In this document: positions 1-7,500 of the stretch, piece after piece
How the letters are laid out: each line of letters opens with the position of its first letter
Position numbering within the stretch: the stretch's first letter is position 1
Origin: Pseudomonas purpurea
GTDB lineage: Bacteria > Pseudomonadota > Gammaproteobacteria > Pseudomonadales > Pseudomonadaceae
NCBI RefSeq assembly: GCF_039908635.1
Contig: NZ_CP150918.1
Location: 2,971,001 to 3,035,000, forward strand
Length of the DNA: 64,000 nucleotides
Direction of reading: 5' to 3'
Translations under genes and position numbers: made by a program
The notes under the pieces: model-generated
What the model was told of the DNA's origin: nothing
Seen by the model: the letters and a program-made list of their open reading frames with translations, nothing else
The model's database searches: none

Positions 1-227
1 TGGCGTCTGCATGTCATTCAGGGTTGGCGGCCATGACCTTGACCACGTTCCGTGAACTGCCATGGAATGAGGCTTTCTATCAGCGGTTTGGATTTGAAAC
101 CCTGGCCGCCGAACAGATTGGCCCGCGTTTAACCGCTGTTCTGCACGACGAAGCCACGCACGGGCTACCACCCTCACGGCGCTGCGCCATGCGCTACGTT
201 ATCCGGCCAGCGATCATGCCCGGTTAA
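1..227 (+). CDS. GNAT-family N-acetyltransferase, C-terminal fragment
   Basis: The reading frame is open from base 3 and stops at 225-227, so only the last part of the gene is inside the window. The visible residues include AMTLTTFRELPWNEAFYQ and then RFGF, which match motif B of GNAT acetyltransferases (the strand and helix near the acetyl-CoA site, with the conserved N-x-x-FY-x-x-x-GF). The TTG at 24 is an internal codon, not a start. The substrate cannot be told from this fragment. Confidence 0.7.
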   Translation, partial: ASACHSGLAAMTLTTFRELPWNEAFYQRFGFETLAAEQIGPRLTAVLHDEATHGLPPSRRCAMRYVIRPAIMPG

Positions 228-307
228 GCGCTGCCCCCGATTGCTCCCCCGGCATATCCGCATAAGGATTCGGCGTCATAGCGGAACCTGAGTCCATATA
301 GTGCAAA

Positions 308-332
308 ATTAATGCACTCAATGCGCATTAAT
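308..332. promoter_or_regulatory. inverted repeat, possible operator
   Basis: ATTAATGC at 308-315 is repeated exactly in inverted form as GCATTAAT at 325-332, with a 9-base spacer. It lies in AT-rich sequence upstream of the terminator at 402-438 and the HPP gene. A TAATAT at 329-334 could be a -10 box. This could be an operator for the transcript that runs into the terminator; no regulator is assigned. Confidence 0.3.
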
Positions 333-401
333 ATGAATTTGTCAGGAGTTGGATTGGGCGGCACACTGTGCCGGTTCCTCCCCCAAATGTTGGAACGCTT
401 A

Positions 402-438
402 AAGGGCTTTCTGGTGATCCAGACAAGCCCTTCTTTTT
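402..438 (+). terminator. intrinsic terminator upstream of the HPP gene
   Basis: AAGGGCTT (402-409) pairs with AAGCCCTT (425-432), and an inner CTGG (411-414) pairs with CCAG (419-422) around a TGAT loop; CTTTTT follows at 433-438. The structure ends only 31 bases before the ATG at 470, so it either attenuates the HPP gene or ends a short RNA from the 230-400 region. A second hairpin, CGGCAC/GTGCCG at 359-373, lies before it. Confidence 0.6.
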
Positions 439-469
439 GCCCGCTCTCTGCTATTGGATCGTTCCCGTC

Positions 470-1183
470 ATGCTTGCTCGCTGGTTTCCTGCTGCTATCA
501 ATACCCGCCCCACCGAATGGAGCCGCGCGGCCATCGGCATGTCGTTGGGCACGCTCTTGAGTGTCTGGATGTGCGGTAAAGTCTTCGGCATGGACGTGGC
601 GCTGCACTTGATCGGGCCACTGGGCGCCTCCGCGGTGTTGCTGTTCGCGGTGTCCTCCGGTGCGCTGGCCCAACCGTGGTCGATCCTCGGCGGTTATCTT
701 TGCGCGGCCGGGGTGGCGCTGCTGGTGGCCCATCTACTCGGGCGCACGCTGGGCAGTGCCTGCCTGGCCGCCGGGATGGCGCTGGTGCTGATGTGCTGGC
801 TGCGTTGCCTGCACCCACCGGCCGGGGCGTTGGCCTTGTTGCTGGTACTCGCGGACCCGGTGACCATCGCCATGGACTGGCGCGCACTCGGGCCGGTGAT
901 GCTCAGCGCCGCGTGTTTGCTGGCCAGCGCGCTGGTCTACAACAACCTGACGCGCATCCGCTACCCCAAGGGCCACAGCGAGCCTGCGGCCGTGACGCCC
1001 GGCGATCATCCGCCCGCAGACACACTGGCGATTACCGCCGAGGATCTCAAACTGGCCCTGGCCGATCTGCAAGCGTTTTTCGACGTCACCCCCGAAAACC
1101 TTGAACAGTTGATCCACGCCAGTGAACTCCACGCCAAACGCCGCAGCATCGGTGAAGTGCTCGCCCACCGGGTTGAGCGTTAA
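470..1183 (+). CDS. HPP-family integral membrane protein
   Basis: This is a 237-residue protein if started at the ATG at 470. The frame stays open further upstream, but that part crosses the terminator hairpin. It has several hydrophobic segments in the first 160 residues and the signature CLHPPAGA that names the HPP family, followed by a charged cytoplasmic tail of about 70 residues. Some plant and cyanobacterial HPP proteins have been linked to nitrite transport; the role in pseudomonads is open. It is convergent with the arginine succinyltransferase gene and their stop codons overlap (TTAA at 1180-1183). No clear ribosome-binding site is visible. Confidence 0.75.
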   Translation: MLARWFPAAINTRPTEWSRAAIGMSLGTLLSVWMCGKVFGMDVALHLIGPLGASAVLLFAVSSGALAQPWSILGGYLCAAGVALLVAHLLGRTLGSACLAAGMALVLMCWLRCLHPPAGALALLLVLADPVTIAMDWRALGPVMLSAACLLASALVYNNLTRIRYPKGHSEPAAVTPGDHPPADTLAITAEDLKLALADLQAFFDVTPENLEQLIHASELHAKRRSIGEVLAHRVER

Positions 1184-2214
1184 GCCGCCGACAACTGCCG
1201 CGCCGGCACCGCCAGGCTGACCGCTCGCACCGAGGTGCCGGCAGTCAACCTGAGTGCCTTGGCTGTTTGCGCATCGACAATCAACGTACCGGCAGCGACC
1301 CGCGCCGGTGCGGCAGTGATCCGGCAATCGGCGAACTGGCGGTTATGAATCAGGTACACCGGCGCTTGCTCACCGGGCGTGCCGATGCTCAATTGCAACA
1401 CCTGGCTGTCACGCACCGCACGAATGTCTCCGGTCGCGCACTCGATCAGCGGCCCGCCGTCGAAGATATCGATGTAGTCCTTGTGCTCGAACCCTTCAGC
1501 CTTGAGCATGCCCAGCGCCGGTTCGGTGTTGGGATGAACCCGGCCGATCACCGTCCTCGCGGCTTCGGGCAGCAGGCAGGTCGGCAGCGGGAACTTGGGC
1601 ATCAGTTCGGCGATGAAAGTCTTGTTGCCCAATCCGGTGAGGTAATCGGCGTCGGCAAAATCCATCTTGAAGAAGTGCCGCCCAAGGCCTTCCCAGAACG
1701 GTGACACGCCCTCCTCATCCGAGTAGCCGCGCATCTCGGCAATCACTTTTTCGCCGAACTGCTGGCGAAACTCGGCGAGAAACAGAAACCGTGCCTTGGA
1801 CAACAAGCGCCCATTCAAACCACTGCGATGCCCGGCGTGCAGGAACAACGAACACAGCTCGGAATGCCCGGTCATGTCGTTGCCCAGGAACAACGTCGGC
1901 AATTGCTGGTTGATCCCCAGATCTTTCGACGCTGCGACAAACAGCCCCATTCGATAGTTGTACCAGGGCTCGCGCAACCCGACCGCACCGGCCAGCGCAC
2001 AGATGCCGACGGCTTCGCCGTTGTCGGTTTCAAGCACAAACAGATAATCGGCGTCGGCACGTTCAGCCTCACCGGCAAAGGTCTTTTCCGCCCACACCAG
2101 CCGCTGACGCAAACGCACGGCGTCGGCCGGTAACGTGGTCAAACCGGTGCCCGCGCTGTGGGCCAGGGCCAGCAACGCCGGCAGGTCGGTCATGTTTGCA
2201 GGACGAACGATCAT
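1180..2214 (-). CDS. astA: arginine N-succinyltransferase (AstA/AruF/AruG type)
   Basis: At 344 residues this has the usual AST length. It starts MIVRPANMTDLPALLALA and has the family blocks EPWYNYRMG, HSELCSLFL, RFLFLAEFRQQFG, EMRGYSDEEGVSPFWEGLGRHFF and IGRVHPNTEPA. AST transfers succinyl from succinyl-CoA to the alpha-amino group of arginine, or ornithine for some paralogues, as the first step of the cytoplasmic AST pathway. It lies alone, without astBCDE, and overlaps the ctlX-like gene upstream by ATGA, so the two are translationally coupled. It is likely a paralogue serving this transport cluster rather than the main pathway copy. Confidence 0.88.
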   Translation of the reverse strand: MIVRPANMTDLPALLALAHSAGTGLTTLPADAVRLRQRLVWAEKTFAGEAERADADYLFVLETDNGEAVGICALAGAVGLREPWYNYRMGLFVAASKDLGINQQLPTLFLGNDMTGHSELCSLFLHAGHRSGLNGRLLSKARFLFLAEFRQQFGEKVIAEMRGYSDEEGVSPFWEGLGRHFFKMDFADADYLTGLGNKTFIAELMPKFPLPTCLLPEAARTVIGRVHPNTEPALGMLKAEGFEHKDYIDIFDGGPLIECATGDIRAVRDSQVLQLSIGTPGEQAPVYLIHNRQFADCRITAAPARVAAGTLIVDAQTAKALRLTAGTSVRAVSLAVPARQLSAA

Positions 2215-3149
2215 CGGGAGAGCTCCTGTGGGGTCATGCGTTTAGGCAAATAGACTTCGGCCAGCATGCAGCGCGCGCTGCCGCCGCCAATGCGTTCAAT
2301 GGTGTCGATGTTCACCGGCAGCGGCCGGGCATGGCTTTCGATCAAGCGGCGTTGGTTTGCGTCCAGCGAGTTCCAGGCCGTGCGTGACATCACCAGCAAC
2401 GGCTCGCCCGCGGCGTTGTGCACTTCCAGCATGTTGCCGGCGAACGACTCCAACTGATCCCAGCTCAGGGGCATGACCTGTTTGCCGCTGTCTTCTAGCC
2501 GTGCGCGCAAGGTCGCACGTTGCGAGTGATCACGAATTGACTCAAGGCACGCCACCGCCAAGCGGCTGCCGACGCTCATCATCACGTTGGTGTGATAAAT
2601 CGCCACGCCGTGCCGGTCCACCGCGTTGAACGCACACAGCTCATACCCGAGGTGATCGACCACCTGATGCAAGGCCTGGGCATGGGTGCGGGTCGAGTAA
2701 CCGGCGTAGCAAATGCGCTGCGTGCGATCCAGCACCATGCTGCCGGTGCCCTCCAGGAACACTTCCTGTTGTTCAAGGCTGGACAGGTCGAGCAATTGGT
2801 CGACGTGATAGTCGTCCCGCAGCCAGTCGAGCACGCCTTTGTCACGCTCCAGACGACGGTTATGGCCCTGCATCGGGTACAGCACCAATGTGCCGTCGGG
2901 ATGGCTGCTCCACCAGTTGTTGGGAAAGATTGAATCCGGGGTGTGCGGTGCCTCGCTGTCGTGGTGCACCCGCACTTCAACCCCGTGCTCACGCAGGGCC
3001 GCGACATAGCCGTCGAACTCTTGCAAGGCCTTGAGTTGCACGTCTTCGGCCACGTCCGCCGGACGCTGGAAACGGTTGTTGGCGGCGGTGTCCTGGTTAA
3101 AGGAGAACCGTGTCGGGCGAATCATCAAAACGGTATTGGTGGTTTGCAT
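2211..3149 (-). CDS. ctlX: CtlX-type citrulline/guanidino-group hydrolase
   Basis: This is a 312-residue member of the guanidino-group modifying superfamily (amidinotransferase fold). Visible marks are MIRPTRFSFN near the start, FPNNWWSSHPDG, an acidic FLEGTGSMV, the catalytic His in IYHTNVMMSVG, and the C-terminal catalytic Cys in IGGGSARCMLAEVYLPKR. CtlX proteins are linked to citrulline use; arginine deiminases and dimethylarginine hydrolases share the fold. I chose the ATG at 3149 over the in-frame GTG two codons upstream. It is coupled to astA by a 4-base overlap, and a REP element lies between it and the regulator upstream. Confidence 0.82.
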   Translation of the reverse strand: MQTTNTVLMIRPTRFSFNQDTAANNRFQRPADVAEDVQLKALQEFDGYVAALREHGVEVRVHHDSEAPHTPDSIFPNNWWSSHPDGTLVLYPMQGHNRRLERDKGVLDWLRDDYHVDQLLDLSSLEQQEVFLEGTGSMVLDRTQRICYAGYSTRTHAQALHQVVDHLGYELCAFNAVDRHGVAIYHTNVMMSVGSRLAVACLESIRDHSQRATLRARLEDSGKQVMPLSWDQLESFAGNMLEVHNAAGEPLLVMSRTAWNSLDANQRRLIESHARPLPVNIDTIERIGGGSARCMLAEVYLPKRMTPQELSR

Positions 3150-3335
3150 GGGCACAGAATCAATGAGGGTTGAGAGGTGCTCATTGTGTGATTCGGCGCC
3201 GGAAAAACCCGGCTGATCGAAAGGATGGCGGTGCTGGATTTGGCTGAAAACGCAGGGGTTTTCAGCCGATTTTGCAGGAGGAAAATGAAGAGCCTGGTGG
3301 CTGTGATGATCGTTTCGCTACGGCCGCTCAAAACC

Positions 3336-3411
3336 GTAGGAGCCTGGCTTGCCAGCGATGGCGTCCGCGAGACCGCTTCGCTGGCAAGAGCTAGGCGCTC
3401 CCCTGCTCCTG
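3336..3411. repeat. REP-type palindromic repeat
   Basis: GTAGGAGCCTGGCTTGCCAG is followed by CGCTTCGCTGGCAAGAGC and GGCGCTCC, giving an imperfect inverted repeat built on the TTGCCAGCG/CGCTGGCAA core. This is the usual build of intergenic REPs in fluorescent pseudomonads. It sits between the AsnC gene and ctlX on the same strand and may end or process the importer transcript. Confidence 0.65.
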
Positions 3412-3441
3412 CAGAGGATCAGAGCGTGGGAACGATCGTGT

Positions 3442-3918
3442 CTAGGTGGAAGTCTTGACCATCGCCAGTTCGGGGTGGCTGACCAGTTTGTCGATGTGCA
3501 GGTCCGGGTCGTCGAACCAGACTTCGGTCAGCACCCGGTAATGCTCCATGTCACGACAACGCATGCGCAGGCTGTAGTCGAAGGCGCCACTGATCAACTG
3601 ACATTCCAGTACCTGCGGGCAGGCACGCACCTTGGCTTCGAACGCTTTCTGCGCGGCCCGCCCGCTCTGGTTCGACAACGCCACCAACACCAGCAGCGAC
3701 AAACCCGGCGTCAGTTTCTTCTCGTCGAGAATCGCCCCGTAGCCGCGAATCACGCCCAATTGTTCAAGCTTGCGCACCCGTTCAAGGCAGGGCCTGGGCG
3801 TCAGGTGCACGCGTTCGGAGAGCTTCTGGTAGGTGATGCGCCCTTCGTGGCGCAGCACTTCAATAATCGCCTGATCGATACGATCAAGCACAATCGACAG
3901 GTCGCGGATATCCGCCAT
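3442..3918 (-). CDS. Lrp/AsnC-family transcriptional regulator
   Basis: This 158-residue protein has an N-terminal helix-turn-helix (about residues 10-60: LDRIDQAIIEVLRHEGR, then LSERVHLTPRPCLERVRKLE) and a C-terminal RAM ligand-binding domain (about 75-150). These are typical of amino-acid-sensing Lrp/AsnC proteins. It lies 12 bases after the ABC ATPase gene on the same strand, so it is probably the last gene of the importer operon and senses the imported amino acid (arginine, citrulline or ornithine would fit). Ligand and operator are inferred only. Confidence 0.88.
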   Translation of the reverse strand: MADIRDLSIVLDRIDQAIIEVLRHEGRITYQKLSERVHLTPRPCLERVRKLEQLGVIRGYGAILDEKKLTPGLSLLVLVALSNQSGRAAQKAFEAKVRACPQVLECQLISGAFDYSLRMRCRDMEHYRVLTEVWFDDPDLHIDKLVSHPELAMVKTST

Positions 3919-3930
3919 GGATGTCTTGCC

Positions 3931-4692
3931 TCACTTCAAACGGCCCGATAAAAACTGCTGCAAACGTTCACTTTTCGGCTGGTCGAGAATTGACGCGTCA
4001 CCCTGCTCCTCGACCCGCCCCTGATGCAGGAATAGCACCTGGCTGGAAACTTGCCGGGCAAAGCCCATTTCGTGGGTCACCATCAGCATGGTCCGGCCTT
4101 CTTCGGCCAAGGCCTGAATCACCTTCAACACTTCACCCACCAGTTCCGGGTCCAGAGCCGAGGTCGGCTCATCGAACAACAGAATCTCCGGCTCCACCGC
4201 CAACGCGCGGGCAATCGCCACGCGCTGCTGTTGGCCACCGGACAAAAACGCCGGGTATTGATCTGCCACCCGCTGCGGCAAGCCGACCTTGTCCAGATAC
4301 ACCCGGGCGGCGGTTTCAGCCTCCTTGCGCTTGGCGCCCAACACCTGACAAGGCGCGAGCATGATGTTTTCCAGCACCGTGAGGTGGCTCCACAGGTTGA
4401 AATGCTGAAACACCATGGCCAACCGTGTGCGCAACCGCTGCAACTGCGCCGGGTCGGCAACCCGCATTCCGCCCGGTGCCGGCCGGGTCACGATCCGCTC
4501 GCCCTCCAGCTCAATGGCGCCCTCGTCGGCCCGCTCCAGAAAGTTGATACAGCGCAGCATGGTGCTTTTGCCCGAACCGCTGGCGCCGATCATGCTCACC
4601 ACATCACCGGCCCGCGCTTTCAACGAGACGCCTTTGAGCACTTCGTTGTCACCAAAGCGTTTATACAGATTTTCAACCGTCAGCTTGTACAT
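3931..4692 (-). CDS. polar amino-acid ABC transporter, ATP-binding protein
   Basis: This 253-residue ABC ATPase of the HisP/GlnQ/AotP class has Walker A GASGSGKS (about 36-43), Q-loop VFQHFNLW, signature LSGGQQQRVAIARAL and Walker B ILLFDEPTSALDPELV with the switch His in VTHEMGFA. The ATG at 4692 follows an AGGAG ribosome-binding site. It energises the two permeases encoded just upstream. The set of periplasmic protein, two permeases and ATPase is complete. Confidence 0.93.
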   Translation of the reverse strand: MYKLTVENLYKRFGDNEVLKGVSLKARAGDVVSMIGASGSGKSTMLRCINFLERADEGAIELEGERIVTRPAPGGMRVADPAQLQRLRTRLAMVFQHFNLWSHLTVLENIMLAPCQVLGAKRKEAETAARVYLDKVGLPQRVADQYPAFLSGGQQQRVAIARALAVEPEILLFDEPTSALDPELVGEVLKVIQALAEEGRTMLMVTHEMGFARQVSSQVLFLHQGRVEEQGDASILDQPKSERLQQFLSGRLK

Positions 4693-4755
4693 GCATCACT
4701 CCTGGAGTGGCGCCCGTATCGACGCCGCTCTGGATAGAAAGAAAATAGGAAAAGA

Positions 4756-5466
4756 TCAGTGAGCCGGCCCGAGAAAATTCAGCCAGCGCTTCTCCGCCAG
4801 GCGAAAGGCACCGACCAGGCCAAACGACAACGCCAGGTACAACAAACCGGCGATGCCGAAGGCCTGAAAGGTCATGAAGGTTGCGGCATTGGCGTCGCGG
4901 GCGACTTTGAGGATGTCCGGGATGGTCGCGGTGAATGCCACGGACGTGGCGTGCAGCATCAGGATCACTTCGTTGCTGTAATACGGCAGTGCCCGGCGCA
5001 GCGCCGATGGCAGAATCAGCCGCAGGTACAGGCGCCAGCCACTCAAGCCGTAGGCATGGGCCGCCTCGATTTCACCGTAGGGGATGCTGCGAATCGCCCC
5101 GGCAAAAATCTCGACGGTGTAGGCACAGGTGTTGAGGGTGAACGCCAGCAAGGTGCAATTCATCGCGTCGCGAAAGAACGCTTCAAGCAGTGGTTGCGAG
5201 CGCACTACCGCGATCCCGTAGATGCCGCTGTAGCAAATCAGCAACTGGATATACAGCGGCGTGCCGCGAAACACATAGGTGAACAGCTGAACCGGCCAGC
5301 GCAGCAGCCCCCAACGTGACACCCGCATGATCGCCAGCGGCAGCGACAGAATGAAGCCCAGCACGATGCTCACCACCAGCAACCACAGGGTCATGGCCAG
5401 GCCGGTCAGGTTGTAGCCATCGCTGAACAGGAACGGCTTCCAGTACTCGGACAGTAACTCGATCAT
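4756..5466 (-). CDS. amino-acid ABC transporter permease (HisM type)
   Basis: This 236-residue inner-membrane permease has about five transmembrane segments and the EAA-loop signature around GEIEAAHAYGLSGWRLYLRLILPSALRRALP. It pairs with the permease gene upstream, whose stop overlaps its start by 4 bases (5463-5466). Together they form the heterodimeric channel of a HisQM/AotQM-type importer for basic amino acids or related guanidino compounds. Confidence 0.92.
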   Translation of the reverse strand: MIELLSEYWKPFLFSDGYNLTGLAMTLWLLVVSIVLGFILSLPLAIMRVSRWGLLRWPVQLFTYVFRGTPLYIQLLICYSGIYGIAVVRSQPLLEAFFRDAMNCTLLAFTLNTCAYTVEIFAGAIRSIPYGEIEAAHAYGLSGWRLYLRLILPSALRRALPYYSNEVILMLHATSVAFTATIPDILKVARDANAATFMTFQAFGIAGLLYLALSFGLVGAFRLAEKRWLNFLGPAH

Positions 5467-6197
5467 CGCGCCATCCCCCGCACGCCCTGGTTATAGCGCC
5501 GCTCAAGCACGCGCAGTACATAATTCGACGCACTGGTAATCAACAAGTACAGCGCTGCGGCCAGCAACAGGAAATCGAGCATGTTGAAGGTACTTTTACC
5601 GGCCTCTTGCGCCACTTTGACCAGGTCCGACAAGCCGATGATCGACACCAGCGCCGTGGCCTTGAGCAGCACCAGCCAGTTGTTGCCCAGGCTCGGCAAG
5701 GCAAAACGCATCATCTGCGGGAACACCACGAAGCGAAATCGCTGCCAGCGCCCCAGGCCAAAGGAGGCGGCCGCTTCTTGCTGGCCACGGGGAATGCTCA
5801 ACATCGCCCCGCGAAAGGTCTCGGTGAAATACGCACCGTAGATGAAGCCCAGGGTCACGATCCCGGCCACGAACGGGTCGATTTCCATGTACGCCCAACC
5901 CATGGCTTCGGTCAGGCTGCTCAACCAGCCTTGCAGGCTATAGAAAATCAGCAGCATGAGGACCAGGTCCGGAACGCCGCGGATCAGCGTGGTGTAAAAG
6001 GTCGCCGGCACGTTAAGGATACGCAGCGGCGACAGCTTGGCTGCTGCACCCAGCAGGCCCAGAAGCATGCTCACCAGCAGCGACAGCGCCGACAATTTGA
6101 TCGTTACCCACGTGCCATGCAGCAACAGTGGGCCATAGCCTTGCAGGGCCGGGAAATCCAGGCCCAGAGCATTGAGGAAGGTCGTCACGAAAGTCAC
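5463..6197 (-). CDS. amino-acid ABC transporter permease (HisQ type)
   Basis: This 244-residue permease begins with hydrophobic segments (GTWVTIKLSALSLLVSMLLG) and has the EAA loop GQQEAAASFGLGRWQRFRFV. It overlaps the second permease gene by 4 bases and lies 66 bases after the binding-protein gene. The family transports His, Lys, Arg and ornithine; the exact substrate here is inferred from the ctlX and astA neighbours. Confidence 0.92.
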   Translation of the reverse strand: MTFVTTFLNALGLDFPALQGYGPLLLHGTWVTIKLSALSLLVSMLLGLLGAAAKLSPLRILNVPATFYTTLIRGVPDLVLMLLIFYSLQGWLSSLTEAMGWAYMEIDPFVAGIVTLGFIYGAYFTETFRGAMLSIPRGQQEAAASFGLGRWQRFRFVVFPQMMRFALPSLGNNWLVLLKATALVSIIGLSDLVKVAQEAGKSTFNMLDFLLLAAALYLLITSASNYVLRVLERRYNQGVRGMAR

Positions 6198-6263
6198 TCG
6201 TATCGATGCGCCACCGCCCGGCGCCGCGCCGTTGGTGACGGCACGGTGTCGAGGGCGTGGGGA

Positions 6264-7043
6264 TCAGTTGTTGTAGAGGTCGAGATCGCCGAAGTACTTG
6301 CGCTGGATCTGCGCGTAGATGCCCTTCTCGTGCAGGGCCTTGATGGCCCCGTTGAGCATGCTCTTGAGTTCTTCGTTGTCCTTGCGGATGCCAAGGGCGA
6401 TGTCGGACGGAATCAACGGGTCGCTGATGCCTTCGCTGTTCTTGAAGTCGGCGCCTTGTGGCGACTCCAGGAAGCTCATCTGCGCTTGCAGTTTGTCCTG
6501 GATGGAAGCGTCGAGACGGCCGTAGACCAGATCGGCGTAAACCTGATCCTGATTCTGATAGGCCCGCAGTTTCACCCCGCCCGACGCCAGTTTGGCCCGT
6601 GCGTAGGACTCCTGAATGGTGCCCTGCATGAAGCCCAGGGTTTTGCCCTTGAGCGATTCGGCGGTGGGTTCAAGCGCCGAATCCTTGCGGGTGACGATGG
6701 CGGTCGGGCCGGAATACAGACGGTCGGAGAAATCGATCTGTTTTTTGCGCGCCTCGGTGACGGTCATCGACGACTGGATGGCGTCGAACTTTCCGGCCTT
6801 GAGCGCGGGAATCAACCCGTCAAAATCATTGCTGACCCAGACGCAGGTGAGCTTGAGTTCGGCGCAGATCGCATTGCCCAGGTCCACGCCAAAGCCTTGC
6901 ACACCGCCATCGGCGGTGCTCGATTCAAAGGGCGGATAACTGGGATTGGTGCCGAATCGGAGTTCTTTCCACTCCTTGGCCTGGGCGCCGGAGGCACAGA
7001 GCAACAACGCGAGCACAGGCAGGGTCAGCCATGATTTGTTCAT
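6264..7043 (-). CDS. periplasmic basic-amino-acid-binding protein (ArgT/HisJ/AotJ type)
   Basis: This 259-residue protein has a Sec signal peptide (MNKSWLTLPVLALLLCASGAQA). The mature domain shows the family blocks RFGTNPSYPPFES, GFGVDLGNAICAELKL, FDGLIPALKAGKFD, TVTEARKKQIDFSD and LDASIQDKLQA. The Arg in TVTEAR and the later Asp match the residues that hold the ligand's carboxylate and amino groups in the LAO-binding family. As first gene of the importer operon, its promoter lies in 7044-7500. Confidence 0.92.
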   Translation of the reverse strand: MNKSWLTLPVLALLLCASGAQAKEWKELRFGTNPSYPPFESSTADGGVQGFGVDLGNAICAELKLTCVWVSNDFDGLIPALKAGKFDAIQSSMTVTEARKKQIDFSDRLYSGPTAIVTRKDSALEPTAESLKGKTLGFMQGTIQESYARAKLASGGVKLRAYQNQDQVYADLVYGRLDASIQDKLQAQMSFLESPQGADFKNSEGISDPLIPSDIALGIRKDNEELKSMLNGAIKALHEKGIYAQIQRKYFGDLDLYNN

Positions 7044-7437
7044 CTTCAGAGTCCCGATTTATTTGGAGTTATCGCCGCCAGGCTGGGGTGCCGGGCCGCT
7101 TTTATGGGCAGGAACATAGAGTCGTTGCGGCATGCGCCGCAGCAGCGTTCTTATTGTTTTTCCGGGGTGGCGTGTCGACAACGCTGCGCACCTCGCCTTG
7201 AAACCCTTGACGCAGACAGGTTTGCTCGGACCGCCAGAATGCCAACAGACGACGGCCGGGAGGTGTCGTTAGCGCCTGCGCAGACAACCCGCTTATGCTG
7301 ATAAAGGCTCTTTCACAGCCGAATCGGTCGTGATCGCTGCCCGTGGGCCGTCCAGCGCTAAATACCCATGCCCATGCTGCAAAAATGCAGACCGGACCTG
7401 CATCTATCCCGGTTGTACATCGCAAATTTGCACTGTT
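7044..7437. other. divergent intergenic region
   Basis: This stretch of roughly 400 bases separates the divergent importer and branched-chain catabolism genes and should carry both promoters. Small open frames exist on both strands but none has a convincing ribosome-binding site, coding character or recognisable product. No terminator with a U-tract was seen. Confidence 0.5.
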
Positions 7438-7464
7438 ACGATCCGGGATCGTTCGCGCGCGAAC
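7438..7464. promoter_or_regulatory. two adjacent palindromes, probable operators
   Basis: ACGATCC-G-GGATCGT at 7438-7452 is a perfect 7+7 palindrome. It abuts and overlaps GTTCGCGCGCGAAC at 7451-7464, a perfect 14-base palindrome. They end 36 bases before the start codon at 7501, where a repressor would block the promoter. No regulator gene in the window can be tied to them with certainty. Confidence 0.45.
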
Positions 7465-7500
7465 ACTTCTATAAAGAACAATAAAAGCAGGGAGTTAGTG

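Noticed and set aside
5607..7034. 475-codon plus-strand open frame
   Set aside because: It is antisense to a permease gene and the binding-protein gene of a complete ABC operon.
7102..7425. 107-codon minus-strand frame in the divergent intergenic region
   Set aside because: There is no ribosome-binding site, no family resemblance and an odd Cys/Arg-rich product. It is more likely non-coding.
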